Notes: a model not told the origin generated them from the letters alone. A stretch of 50,180 bases of DNA from Rhodococcus sp. OK519 (GCF_003051005.1 NZ_QAOW01000013.1:1-50180); one strand, 5' to 3'. Counted from the stretch's first letter, positions 1 through 8,467 are shown. Program-made: numbers and translations.

Positions 1-164
1 GCGAAGACCACCAGCTTGGTGCCGAAGGCGTGGATCGAGTGCGGCTTGCCGTCGCGCAGGTCGCGCGTCAGCCCGACGCAGTGCCAGCCGCGCGCGAAGC
101 GCTCCGGAGCCACGCCGGCCTCGATCATCCGAACTTCTTCGTTCTCCGTATCCATCGTCGTCAT
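1..164 (-). CDS. kshA: KshA, oxygenase of 3-ketosteroid 9-alpha-hydroxylase (5' end only)
   Basis: Only the first 54 codons lie in the window; the gene runs off the left edge. The translation opens with an acidic stretch and then reads APERFARGWHCVGLTRDLRDG and PHSIHAFGTKLVVF, the conserved start of KshA-type Rieske oxygenases. The Rieske cluster ligands would fall just outside the window. KshA hydroxylates C9 of 3-ketosteroids such as androstadienedione, opening ring B together with KstD, and takes electrons from the reductase KshB. The ATG at 164 is the natural start. A paralogue acting on a related substrate is possible, because rhodococci carry several kshA copies. Confidence 0.85.
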   Translation of the reverse strand, partial: MTTMDTENEEVRMIEAGVAPERFARGWHCVGLTRDLRDGKPHSIHAFGTKLVVF

Positions 165-431
165 GACCGCTCCCCAAGTCCCTTTCAGTGAAAACGTTCG
201 ACCACCGATATCAATCATCCGTTTGATGATGTGTTCTGCTTCACACTGAAACACGTGTCAGTCGACTGTGGCACGAATCTCACTCAACGGGACCGAATCG
301 GACCGTTTGTCCGCGATCGGTGACCAAAGTCCATACCGAAACGGCGATAACAGCTTCCGGCGACCATTCGGCCGAGCATCGTATTAGCCAGCACTGGGTA
401 CACATTCCACGATCTGGAAGGACCCGAAACC
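165..431. promoter_or_regulatory. Divergent promoter region of kshA and the alpha/beta hydrolase, with a KstR-like palindrome
   Basis: This 267-base gap separates two divergent genes. At 251-258 lies the palindrome ACACGTGT. It is embedded in AACACGTG (250-257), one mismatch from the AACnnGTT core recognised by the cholesterol regulator KstR. A second short palindrome, AACGTT, lies near 193-198. KstR control of kshA is established in rhodococci and mycobacteria; that this degenerate site works is inference. No RNA gene or extra ORF was seen. Confidence 0.3.
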
Positions 432-1274
432 ATGCCCGACACGCCAGACTTCCCGCACCCCGTTGTCGACGCTCCGCCGGTCATGTTCATCCACGGCCTG
501 TGGCTGGCCGCGTCCTCGTGGGATCCGTGGCAAACGAGATTCGGCGCCGCTGGATTCCACACGCTGGCACCCACGTGGCCCGGTGAGGCGCCGAGCGTCA
601 CCGATGCCCGCGCGCATGCCTCCGACCAGGCCGGCAACGGCATCGACGAGGTCACCGCCCACTTCGCGGAGGCGATCGCACCACTGGATCGGAAGCCGAT
701 CGTGATCGGTCATTCGTTCGGCGGCCTGATCGCGCAGATACTGCTGGCCGCGGATGTCGCCGCGGCGGCCGTGGCGATCGACCCTGCACAGATCCAGGGC
801 GTCAAGGCGCTGCCCCTCGCCCAACTCCGTGCATCATTTCCGGTCCTCGGCAATCCCGCGAACGCCAGGCGCAGCGTCACCCTCACCCCGGACGCCTTCG
901 CGTACGGCTTCGGAAACACGCTCGAACGCAGCGAGTCCGACGCTCTCTACGAGCACTGGGCCATCCCTTCCCCTGGCCGCCCGCTGTTTCAGGCGGCGCT
1001 CGCGAACTTCCTGCCCGGATCCCCCGCCCACGTCGACACGACCGCACGGCGCGGGCCGCTCCTGATCCTGGGCGGCGGCCAGGATCACACCGTCCCCGAA
1101 TCGGTGAGCCGATCTGCGCACCACCGCTATCACAAGGCCGACACCGACAACGACTACATCGTGCTGGCCGACCGCGGCCACTCGCTCACCGTCGACCACG
1201 GCTGGCCGGACGTGGCCGACACCGTGCTGGACTGGCTCGCGCAGAAGGGCTTCGGAGCCCCCGTCAGTCACTGA
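432..1274 (+). CDS. Alpha/beta hydrolase
   Basis: 280 residues with the full alpha/beta hydrolase signature: oxyanion-hole HG at 21-22, nucleophile elbow GHSFGG at 93-98 (Ser95), a probable acid Asp218 in GGGQDHTVP and His250 in DRGHSL. There is no signal peptide, so it is cytoplasmic. GGAAGGA lies about 8 bases before the ATG. It diverges from kshA, but the sequence does not tie it to steroid catabolism. The substrate cannot be read; a non-haem peroxidase-like or ester-cleaving enzyme would fit. Confidence 0.8.
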   Translation: MPDTPDFPHPVVDAPPVMFIHGLWLAASSWDPWQTRFGAAGFHTLAPTWPGEAPSVTDARAHASDQAGNGIDEVTAHFAEAIAPLDRKPIVIGHSFGGLIAQILLAADVAAAAVAIDPAQIQGVKALPLAQLRASFPVLGNPANARRSVTLTPDAFAYGFGNTLERSESDALYEHWAIPSPGRPLFQAALANFLPGSPAHVDTTARRGPLLILGGGQDHTVPESVSRSAHHRYHKADTDNDYIVLADRGHSLTVDHGWPDVADTVLDWLAQKGFGAPVSH

Positions 1275-1290
1275 CCTCGGCCAGTCACTG

Positions 1291-1315
1291 ACCGCGGGCG
1301 GCGTCAGCCCGCGGT
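1291..1315. terminator. Bidirectional hairpin between the hydrolase and the D,D-carboxypeptidase gene
   Basis: Perfect 9-bp inverted repeat: ACCGCGGGC at 1291-1299, a 7-base loop, GCCCGCGGT at 1307-1315. It lies between two convergent genes and covers the stop codon of the minus-strand gene. There is no U tract, as is common in high-GC actinobacteria. Confidence 0.6.
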
Positions 1316-2194
1316 GCCCGCGATCTCGTCGAGCAGACGGGACGCCCGGTCGATCGCATAATTCGCCGAGCGTCCCTCGCCCTGCACGGCCCCCACCACG
1401 AGGCGGCCGGAAGCACCGACCTTCGCCGCAAACAGGAACACCCCGCCCGCCTCGTCGGTCGTGCCCGTCTTGAGTCCCACCACACCCGGTCGGCCGAGGA
1501 GCCAGTTGGTGTTTCGGACCACCCCGACACCGGACAGCGTCGCCGAGTCCCGCGCAACGATCTCGGCGATCACCGGATGCCGCACGGCCGCCGCCGCGAG
1601 CAGCGTGAGATCGCGCGCGGTGCTCTTCGTCGTCGCCGAGAAGCCGCTCGCATCGGCGCCCACCGTCGTCGAACTCATACCCAGTGACCGCACCAACTCG
1701 TCTGCGGCCGTCCGATATTCGTCGAGTGAACCGAACACCCACACCGCCAGGGTGTCCGCCAGATTATTGGCAGACGGCAGCAGCATGCCGACGAGCATCT
1801 CGTACTCCGTCAGCTCCTGTCCGGCACCTACCGCAACCGCCGAACCGCCCCGCGCGGCGTAGTCGCGATAGAGGTCGGCGTCGGCCTCGGTCATCGTCAG
1901 CGTCGGACCGTCCTCACCGAGCGCCAGCGGCATTCGCGCGAGCACGGTCAGTGCGGTGATGATCTTCGCGGTGCTCGCGGCGGGTTGCGGACGCTGCTGG
2001 CGCACCCCACCCGTGCGGATCTCCCCGTTCGCGTCGTCGACGAAGGTGTACGCCGTCGTCGCGCCGTGCCGGGACAGGCTCATCGGTCCGCCCGAGCCCG
2101 GGCGCGCCATCACGTCGACGAACCACAACGTGGCCCCCACCAGCAGGATCACAACGGCGATCGGGAGGGCGACTCCCCTACGAATAGTGTGCAT
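1304..2194 (-). CDS. D-alanyl-D-alanine carboxypeptidase (PBP5/DacA-type, class C low-mass PBP)
   Basis: 296 residues with a membrane-spanning signal/anchor at about 7-28. The three penicilloyl-transferase motifs are in order: SxxK as STAK at 74-77 (nucleophile Ser74), SxN as SAN at 141-143 and KTG at 242-244. The enzyme trims the terminal D-Ala from peptidoglycan stem peptides outside the membrane and so limits cross-linking. The long C-terminal region of classical PBP5 is missing, which is usual for short actinobacterial members. The gene diverges from a two-component system. Three 11-bp-phased direct repeats in the shared promoter suggest the response regulator may control it (inference). 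Confidence 0.88.
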   Translation of the reverse strand: MHTIRRGVALPIAVVILLVGATLWFVDVMARPGSGGPMSLSRHGATTAYTFVDDANGEIRTGGVRQQRPQPAASTAKIITALTVLARMPLALGEDGPTLTMTEADADLYRDYAARGGSAVAVGAGQELTEYEMLVGMLLPSANNLADTLAVWVFGSLDEYRTAADELVRSLGMSSTTVGADASGFSATTKSTARDLTLLAAAAVRHPVIAEIVARDSATLSGVGVVRNTNWLLGRPGVVGLKTGTTDEAGGVFLFAAKVGASGRLVVGAVQGEGRSANYAIDRASRLLDEIAGTAG

Positions 2195-2223
2195 GGGTTC
2201 ACCGTCGCGTCCGCGTGTCCGGA

Positions 2224-2250
2224 TTCTGCGGGTGTTCTGTCACCGTTCTG
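2224..2250 (+). promoter_or_regulatory. Triple 11-bp-phased TTCTG direct repeat (probable response-regulator box)
   Basis: TTCTG occurs at 2224-2228, 2235-2239 and 2246-2250, exactly 11 bases apart. Tandem half-sites with this phase are the typical target of OmpR/PhoB-family regulators, which bind head to tail on one DNA face. The array lies between the carboxypeptidase start (2194) and the regulator start (2305), so it could serve both promoters. Confidence 0.5.
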
Positions 2251-2304
2251 CTACAAGGTGTGGCGCCGATTGTGCCGGCGCCTGTGGCCCGGAGGATGGG
2301 CGCC

Positions 2305-2991
2305 ATGACTGCGGTGCTGCTGATCGAGGACGACGACAACCTGCGCGACGCGCTGAGCCTCGCCCTGCACCGCTACGGACACACGGTGACACTTGCCGCG
2401 AGCGGTGAGGCGGGACTGTCGGCACTGGCGGACGGGCCCGTCGACATCGTCGTGCTGGACGTGATGCTGCCCGGCGTCGACGGGTTCGAGGTGTGCCGGC
2501 GGATCCGCGGCCGCAGCACGGTCCCGATCATCATGCTCACCGCACGCGGTGAGGACGTCGACGTCGTGTCCGGGCTCGAGACGGGCGCCGACGACTACGT
2601 CGTCAAACCGGTCCAGCCCCGCATCCTCGACGCCCGGATCAAGGCCGTGCTGCGCCGCGCCGCGGTGGTGGCCGTGCCCGCCGTCGACCGCGAGGTGCAC
2701 GGCGACCTCGTCATCGACCGTGACGCCCTGACGATCACCGAGGGCGATCGGCAGCCCGAACTCACCCGAACCGAATGGCAATTGCTACTGGCCCTCTCGG
2801 AGCGACCCGGTCAGGTGTTCTCCCGCGAGCAGCTTCTCGAGAGGGTGTGGGGTTTCGATCATCTCGGTGGCTCGCGACTGGTCGATGCGTGCGTGCAGCG
2901 GCTGCGGGCGAAGCTCGAGAAGGAGCCGTCCAATCCGCGCTACGTGCAGACGGTGCGCGGATTCGGCTACCGGTTCGGCCCTGTCGCATGA
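2305..2991 (+). CDS. OmpR/PhoB-family response regulator
   Basis: 228 residues. The receiver domain (about 1-117) has the acidic pocket Glu8-Asp9-Asp10, phospho-acceptor Asp52 in VVLDVMLPG, Thr79 and Lys101. The winged-helix DNA-binding domain (about 128-226) ends with the typical YVQTVRGFGYRF. The ATG at 2305 is preferred over upstream in-frame starts because GGAGG (2291-2295) sits 9 bases before it. The stop overlaps the kinase start as ATGA, so the two are translationally coupled. It is probably activated by that kinase and may autoregulate through the TTCTG repeats. The target pathway is not evident; the divergent carboxypeptidase points to the cell envelope. Confidence 0.92.
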   Translation: MTAVLLIEDDDNLRDALSLALHRYGHTVTLAASGEAGLSALADGPVDIVVLDVMLPGVDGFEVCRRIRGRSTVPIIMLTARGEDVDVVSGLETGADDYVVKPVQPRILDARIKAVLRRAAVVAVPAVDREVHGDLVIDRDALTITEGDRQPELTRTEWQLLLALSERPGQVFSREQLLERVWGFDHLGGSRLVDACVQRLRAKLEKEPSNPRYVQTVRGFGYRFGPVA

Positions 2992-4400
2992 ACATTCGAC
3001 GTCCGGGGCTGCAGGCCCGGCTCACGGCCCTGGTCGCCGCGGTCGCGCTGATCGCCGCGGTGGCGACCTCCGCCGCGGTGTACCTGCAGGCGCGGTCCAA
3101 CATCTTCTCGACCGCACAGGACCAGATCCTGAGCGGGTTCACCGACACGCTCGATTCGGCGATTCCGTGGTTCGAGCAGATGCAGCCCGAGCGAGACCTG
3201 TACGAGTTCTCGGGCATCGGCGACGGGAGCACGGCCTGGTCGGGCGACATCCACATCGATACGTGGCCCCCCGGTACTCCCGAGCCGCCGCAGGAACTGC
3301 TCGCCCGTCTGCAGCAGTCGGACCTTCCGGTGTTCCAGCGCGTCGACAGCGGGGGCTCGCCGCTGTTCTACGTCGGAGGCCGCGTCGGGGAGCGCGATCT
3401 GCCGTTGGGGGCGCCCACGTACGTCACCGCCGTGTTCGGCCTGGGCGAGGCACAGGCGCAGATCGATTCGCTGGAACGCCGCGCGGCCGCGGTTGCCGTC
3501 GTCGTCTCGGCGCTGGCCGCACTGATCGGGCTGTGGACCGCACGGCGACTGGTGTTGCCGCTGCGCCGGCTCAATGCCGCCGCGGCATCGCTGGTACCCG
3601 GCCAGCCGCGACAGGAACTCACCGCCGGAGCCAGCCACGAACTCGCAGAACTGGTGGCGACATTCAACCGTGCCGCGGCCGAACTCGACCGCACCGTTGC
3701 CGATCTCGCCGCCAAGGAGGCCGACGCACGACGCTTCGTCGCCGACGTCTTCCACGAACTCCGCACGCCCATCGCGGCGCTGGTGGCGGTCGCCGAGGTC
3801 CTCGACGAGGATGCCGAGTCGATGGATGCCGACACGGCACGGGCCGCACGCATCGTCAGCCGCGGCACCGAGCGACTGTCCCGGCTCACCGAAGACGTCA
3901 TCGAGATCTCGCGCTTCGATTCCGGCCGTGCGGGTCTCGTCACCGAACCGCACGACCTCGTCGAGGTCGTGCGGGAATCGTTGCACACCCGCGGATTCGA
4001 TTCCCGGGTGCACCTGGACGTCGACGGCCCCGTCGTGGCCGTAGCGGATCGGAGACGCATCGACATCGTGCTCGGAAACCTCGTGGCCAATGCGTTCGCG
4101 CACGGGCGTCCTCCGGTGCAGGTCAGCTTGCACGCCGACGGCCACGACGCGGTAATCACCGTGACCGATCACGGCATCCCCATCTCGGCGGACGTGCGCG
4201 CGCACCTCTTCGAGCGGTTCTACAAGGCCGACGCATCCCGCGGCCGGACCGACGGCAGCGGAATCGGGCTGGCACTCGCCCAGGAGAACGTGACTCTCCA
4301 CGGCGGAACCATCTCTGTGACCTCGGATTCCACGGGCAACACCTTCACAGTCCGGCTACCCCGCGCAGCACACGTGGCAACAGCGGATCCGCGGGATTGA
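2988..4400 (+). CDS. Sensor histidine kinase (HAMP-HisKA-HATPase), partner of the upstream regulator
   Basis: 470 residues. TM1 is at about 13-33, then an external sensor region of about 130 residues, TM2 at about 166-185 and a HAMP linker. The HisKA motif is FHELRTP with the phospho-accepting His256; the residue before it is Phe rather than the usual Ser. Then come the N box (NLVANAFAHG), an ATP-lid region (DHGIPI, FERFYKAD) and the G box (GSGIGLALA). The start is fixed by the 4-base ATGA overlap with the regulator. The 3' end overlaps the convergent SDR-fusion gene by 56 bases, which is unusual. Confidence 0.92.
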   Translation: MNIRRPGLQARLTALVAAVALIAAVATSAAVYLQARSNIFSTAQDQILSGFTDTLDSAIPWFEQMQPERDLYEFSGIGDGSTAWSGDIHIDTWPPGTPEPPQELLARLQQSDLPVFQRVDSGGSPLFYVGGRVGERDLPLGAPTYVTAVFGLGEAQAQIDSLERRAAAVAVVVSALAALIGLWTARRLVLPLRRLNAAAASLVPGQPRQELTAGASHELAELVATFNRAAAELDRTVADLAAKEADARRFVADVFHELRTPIAALVAVAEVLDEDAESMDADTARAARIVSRGTERLSRLTEDVIEISRFDSGRAGLVTEPHDLVEVVRESLHTRGFDSRVHLDVDGPVVAVADRRRIDIVLGNLVANAFAHGRPPVQVSLHADGHDAVITVTDHGIPISADVRAHLFERFYKADASRGRTDGSGIGLALAQENVTLHGGTISVTSDSTGNTFTVRLPRAAHVATADPRD

Positions 4401-5814
4401 CCGGCGTCCGGATGACGCGACCGGTCAAACATGCTCGCAGCCGGGCGATCCGGCTCTTGCGACATCCCGAGTCCGTAGTCGACGAGTGAAGCACCACCGG
4501 GTGTCCGCCGAACCAGTTGCGCGCGTACGACACGGCGGATTCCACGGCCTCCGCCACCGACGCCGCCGAGAGCCGTCCGCGCGGGCCGGTGCTCAACCCG
4601 TGCCCCGGAAGATCGAGCAACACCACGTCGAAGCCGTCGCGGGCCAGCGCCGCCGCGGTGTTCGTCAGGTAGCGCGCGTGCAAACCCGGCGGCGCCGGAA
4701 CCACCAGGGTGCGTCCGCTCCGCTCCGCTCCCGCGGCATGGATCTCCAGGTGCACGGACCCGCCACGGACGTCGACCTGCGCATGCTCGACCCGGCCGGT
4801 CTCGGCAGCTGTGAAGGTGGTGGCCGGTTCCAGCGCAGCCTCGCACGCCACTCTCCGCCTGAGCGCATCCACGTCGCGCAACAACGACTTGCCCCGCAGC
4901 AGGATCATCACGGCCGCGGCCTCGCGCGCGCTCAGCGTCGGCCTCCATCCCGTCGCTTCGGCGAATCGCCGCGAGCTGACGACCGTCTCACCGGCGGTCA
5001 CCCACTGCCCGGAGAATGGACTCAGACCCAGCCGGAACGCGATGTTCGCGACCACGATCGCGGGCCCCTCCGGCACGTCGAGCAGACGCTGCCCCTGCAT
5101 GGCCGCCAGCTCACGCACCATCACCCAACCGTCGGGTCCCACGTTGAACGGTCCGACCAGGTCGCGTTTGACGGCCCGATGGAAGGCGTCGGCGAGGTCA
5201 CGCTCGTGCAGGAACTGGTAGGCCGCCTCGTCGGCGCGGGGGAAGGCGCCCACCGGCGCGGTGAGTTGGTCGATGCCGTCGTTCGAGAAGCTGGGCCCCA
5301 CGACGTACGTGCACCGCAGCAGCGACACCGCCATCTCGCCGGGATGCCGGCGTAGCCACCACTCGACGTAGTGTTCCACCTCGGCCTTGTCGTGAAAGTA
5401 GTAGCGGTCGGGATCACCTGCCGGGTAGACGCTCTCGTCCACGGGCTTCGGGCGCAGTTCGGGACCGTACGCGTTGACGCTCGACGCCACCACTACCCGT
5501 CGGACACCCGCGCGGTGCGCGGAATCGATCACGTTGCGGGAGCCCCGCAAGTTGATGTCGTGCGTCTGCGCCTTGTCCCGGATCTCCTCCACCACGAACG
5601 CAAGGTGGACCACCACGTCGCAGCCGCGGAACACCTCGACGAGCCGTTCCTCCCGGATGTCCATCGCAACGGACTCGAGCTTGTCGTCGACGATCCTCGG
5701 CGCTCGGCGAGCAATGCCGACAACAGATTCCACCTCGGGATCAGCCAGCAGGACCGGCAGGATCACGGCGGCGAAGTCGCTCGTCGCGCCGGTCACAGCG
5801 ACCCTCAAACTCAT
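4345..5814 (-). CDS. Extended SDR (NAD-dependent epimerase/dehydratase) fused to a truncated alpha/beta-hydrolase-like domain
   Basis: 489 residues. The N-terminal ~310 residues are an extended SDR: a GATSDF variant of the GxxGxxG Rossmann motif at residues 8-13, VVHLAF, and an active-site Tyr in a YYFHDKAEVEHY context. From about residue 350 the protein resembles the start of an alpha/beta hydrolase (VVPAPPG, VVLLDLPGHGLSTGPRG). It lacks a GxSxG nucleophile and ends before a catalytic His. The last ~18 codons are antisense to the kinase gene, so the hydrolase half looks cut and run on. The start codon overlaps the stop of the upstream oxoamine synthase gene (ATGA). Reduction of that enzyme's beta-ketone product is a reasonable role (inference). 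Confidence 0.8.
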   Translation of the reverse strand: MSLRVAVTGATSDFAAVILPVLLADPEVESVVGIARRAPRIVDDKLESVAMDIREERLVEVFRGCDVVVHLAFVVEEIRDKAQTHDINLRGSRNVIDSAHRAGVRRVVVASSVNAYGPELRPKPVDESVYPAGDPDRYYFHDKAEVEHYVEWWLRRHPGEMAVSLLRCTYVVGPSFSNDGIDQLTAPVGAFPRADEAAYQFLHERDLADAFHRAVKRDLVGPFNVGPDGWVMVRELAAMQGQRLLDVPEGPAIVVANIAFRLGLSPFSGQWVTAGETVVSSRRFAEATGWRPTLSAREAAAVMILLRGKSLLRDVDALRRRVACEAALEPATTFTAAETGRVEHAQVDVRGGSVHLEIHAAGAERSGRTLVVPAPPGLHARYLTNTAAALARDGFDVVLLDLPGHGLSTGPRGRLSAASVAEAVESAVSYARNWFGGHPVVLHSSTTDSGCRKSRIARLRACLTGRVIRTPVNPADPLLPRVLRGVAGL

Positions 5815-7043
5815 TTCGCGCCCTCGGCCACGGTCTGCGAGATGACGTCCACGGCGGACCGGAGGTGGTCGTCGGTGTGGGACGCCATGACGCACAGCCG
5901 GAGCATCGCGCCCGTTCTCGGCACCGCCGGATGCAACGCGGCGCTCGTGAAGATGCCTCGATCGAACAGACTGCGCCACAGCGCAATCGCTTCCATCTCG
6001 TCACCGACGTGCAACGCGATGATCGGAGACGTGGCGGTGCCGCCGTCAGGAACCGGGGACTCTGCCCCGACGTCGAGCCCCGCCTCCACCAATCCGGTAC
6101 GCAACGTCGACGCGTTCGCGAGCGCACGATCGGCGCGTTGGGCACCCTCCTCGCTTCGGATCAGGCGAACCGCTGCCAGAGAGGCGCCCACGGCGGCGGG
6201 AACGCCGGACGTCGTGAAGAGGAAAGCCCGCGCATGGATCCGCAGCGAATCGAGCAGATCGTCCGATCCGGCGATGAATCCACCTGTGGAACTGGGGCTC
6301 TTCGAGAGCGACGCCATGCGGATGTCGGTGTCGTCGGCGACGCCGAACAGTTCGGCAGCTCCGGTGCGCCGGTCGCCGAAGATGCCGAGGCTGTGCGCCT
6401 CGTCGATCATGAGTGCCGCGCGGTGCCGCGTGCACACCGCCGTGATCTCCGCGAGCGGAGCCAGATCGCCCTCCATCGAATACAACCCGTCGACGATGAC
6501 GAGCACCGCGCCGCCACCCTCGATCGGCTCGGACAGCACGCTGTCCAGGTCTGCGACATCGTTGTGCCGGAACTTTCGCACGGTGGCACCCGACAGCACC
6601 GCGCCGTCACGGATCGACGCGTGCGCCGCCGCGTCGACGACGATCATGTCGCCCTTGCCCGCGACCGCGCTGATCGTCCCGAGATTGGTCTGATAGCCGG
6701 TGGTGAAGACGATGGCGCCGTCGGTGCCGTGCCAGTCCGCGATTTCGGCCTCGAGCTCGAGATGGAGATCCATGGTGCCGTTGAGGAGTCGGCTTCCGGT
6801 CACGGCGCCGCCGAAACGATCGAGCGCGTCCTGCGCTCCCCGCCGGATCGCCGGGTGATCCGCCAAACCCAGGTAATTGTTCGAGCCGAGCATGATCTTG
6901 TCGGTGCCTTCCACCCGGACGACGGGCCCGGTCGCCGATTCCATCACCCGGAAGTAAGGGTTCACATCGGATTCGCGGGCCGCCCGCAGCAGGTCCACCC
7001 GCTCGTCGCCGTCCAATCGCCGTATCAGCCGGTTCATCGCCAT
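5811..7043 (-). CDS. Alpha-oxoamine synthase family PLP enzyme (serine-palmitoyltransferase/AONS/CqsA-like)
   Basis: 410 residues of the PLP fold-type-I alpha-oxoamine synthase family, which condenses an amino acid with an acyl thioester and releases CO2. Landmarks: SNNYLGLADHP near 54-64, GSRLLNGT, HASIRDGA near 141-148, DEAHSLG at 214-220 and the PLP lysine Lys248 in SLSKSPSSTGGF. SLSKS followed by GGF is closer to serine-palmitoyltransferase and CqsA members than to BioF. The ATG at 7043 has AGGAG about 10 bases upstream; the inner ATG at 7037 does not. It is coupled to the SDR-fusion gene and has no biotin genes beside it. Substrate unknown: a sphingoid-like base or alpha-amino ketone is a guess. 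Confidence 0.85.
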   Translation of the reverse strand: MAMNRLIRRLDGDERVDLLRAARESDVNPYFRVMESATGPVVRVEGTDKIMLGSNNYLGLADHPAIRRGAQDALDRFGGAVTGSRLLNGTMDLHLELEAEIADWHGTDGAIVFTTGYQTNLGTISAVAGKGDMIVVDAAAHASIRDGAVLSGATVRKFRHNDVADLDSVLSEPIEGGGAVLVIVDGLYSMEGDLAPLAEITAVCTRHRAALMIDEAHSLGIFGDRRTGAAELFGVADDTDIRMASLSKSPSSTGGFIAGSDDLLDSLRIHARAFLFTTSGVPAAVGASLAAVRLIRSEEGAQRADRALANASTLRTGLVEAGLDVGAESPVPDGGTATSPIIALHVGDEMEAIALWRSLFDRGIFTSAALHPAVPRTGAMLRLCVMASHTDDHLRSAVDVISQTVAEGAK

Positions 7044-7299
7044 CGTTTCGAATCTCCTGACAGTCGTCTGGTTTCGAGTGCTCCGGCGAGTGATTCGGAA
7101 CGCAGACACGTCTGGATGGGCAGACGAACAAAGAGGGGTGATTTGGGAGCGATGTCCGAAACATGAGGAAATGCCGTTGATTTGGATCCCCGTCGACGCG
7201 GACAGACCCATCCGAACCCGCCCACGCTCCGAACCACAAATTGCACGATCCGCCGACCGGACGCACCGAGCTGTCCGGTCCCGACCGCAGAGGAGTGCC
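7044..7299. promoter_or_regulatory. Divergent promoter region with inverted repeat CAGAC-AC-GTCTG
   Basis: This 256-base gap lies between the oxoamine synthase and the dehydrogenase-like gene. CAGACACGTCTG at 7103-7114 is a perfect 5-bp inverted repeat with a 2-base centre, and a further CAGAC half-site follows at 7121. A shared operator for both transcripts is plausible. No regulator gene is adjacent and no ORF was found here. Confidence 0.35.
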
Positions 7300-8415
7300 A
7301 TGACCCGCCTGCTGAGCCGCGAACGCGAAACGCTGCAGTCGTACCTGCCCGGTCTCGTCGACTACCTGGACCGCACCCCGTTGCTCGAACTCGAGCGCAG
7401 GGGAAGCGACGCGATCGCACAGTTCCGTGACAGCGGAGGAACCGCACTGACCATTCCCGCCGAAGAAGGCGGGTTGGGCGCGTCCGCGTTGGAAGCGGTT
7501 CGGGCGCAGCGGGCGATCGGAAGTCGCTCTCCGTCCCTCGGGGCCGCGAGCACGATGCATCACCTCTCGTTGGCGACGTTGGCCGAGTACGCCCGCAGTT
7601 CCACCGAGGAGGACCGCGCCCTGGTCCGATCTCTCGTCGAACAGCGCACCGTCGTCGCGTCCGGATTTTCGGAGGGCGTCACGGGCGGCAGCGTTTTCGT
7701 CCCGACGATGCGGGCCGAACGCCGCGGCGACACCTATGTGGTGAACGGGAGCAAGAAGCCGTGCAGTCTGTCGACGTCGATGGACCTGCTCACGGCCAGT
7801 GTGGCGGTCGAATCCGGGGAACGCGCGATCGCGTTGATTCCCGCGACCGCGGCGGGGATCACGGTGCGCCCCTTCTGGGACAGCCCCGTCCTCGCAGGCG
7901 CGGAGAGCGACGAGGTGCTCCTCGAGGACGTCGAGATTCCCGCCGATTTCGTATTACTCAACGGCGCCGATGATCCGGACGGCCGGCACGAGATGACCGG
8001 CTATCTGTGGTTCGGAATGTTGGTGACCGCAAACTATCTGGGGGCGGCGAGCGCACTGCTCGAGCGTCTTCTCGACGCCGACAAGGGCGACTTCGAGGGC
8101 TACACCCGAGCCGCCGCCGACATCGAGAACGGCATGGCCGCCGTCGAGAGCATCGCCCGAGCAGTCGACGCCGGCGAGCGCGGACAGGACATCTCCGTAC
8201 GTCTCCTGCTGTGCCGCATTGCTATCCGCGAGTCACTGGTGCGCGCTACCGCTGTGGCCATCGAATCCCTCGGCGGCATCGCGTTCATCAAGTCCCCCGA
8301 CATCGCCTACCTCGCGGCGGCGATCCACGCCTTCGCATTTCATCCGCCGTCACGGCGATCGGTCTCCGAGTCGCTCGCCCGGTATCACGCGGGCGACGAG
8401 TTCGCGTTCGTGTAG
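7300..8415 (+). CDS. Acyl-CoA dehydrogenase-like flavoprotein
   Basis: 371 residues. The N-terminal helical domain is followed by the ACAD middle-domain pattern SGFSEGVTGGSVFVPTMRAE, RGDTYVVNGSKKP and a C-terminal helical bundle. The usual C-terminal YEGT-like segment that often follows the catalytic Glu region is not visible, and the end reads FHPPSRRSVSESLARY. It may therefore be a non-classical family member acting on a carrier-bound or unusual acyl substrate. The ATG at 7300 has AGGAG five bases upstream. Its divergent placement next to the oxoamine synthase and SDR genes suggests one pathway. Confidence 0.8.
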   Translation: MTRLLSRERETLQSYLPGLVDYLDRTPLLELERRGSDAIAQFRDSGGTALTIPAEEGGLGASALEAVRAQRAIGSRSPSLGAASTMHHLSLATLAEYARSSTEEDRALVRSLVEQRTVVASGFSEGVTGGSVFVPTMRAERRGDTYVVNGSKKPCSLSTSMDLLTASVAVESGERAIALIPATAAGITVRPFWDSPVLAGAESDEVLLEDVEIPADFVLLNGADDPDGRHEMTGYLWFGMLVTANYLGAASALLERLLDADKGDFEGYTRAAADIENGMAAVESIARAVDAGERGQDISVRLLLCRIAIRESLVRATAVAIESLGGIAFIKSPDIAYLAAAIHAFAFHPPSRRSVSESLARYHAGDEFAFV

Positions 8416-8429
8416 CGACTCGACCGCCT

Positions 8430-8460
8430 GCCGTCCCGGGAATCGCGACCCCGGGACGGC
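8430..8460. terminator. Strong bidirectional terminator hairpin
   Basis: An 11-bp perfect stem, GCCGTCCCGGG at 8430-8440 and CCCGGGACGGC at 8450-8460, with a 9-base loop and a short T run after it. It separates the convergent dehydrogenase-like and RCC1-repeat genes. Confidence 0.8.
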
Positions 8461-8467
8461 TTTCGCA

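Noticed and set aside
2775-4489. Two long plus-strand frames of about 540 codons over the histidine kinase
   Set aside because: One is the kinase with a false N-terminal extension into the regulator gene; the other is an Arg-rich shadow frame caused by high GC.
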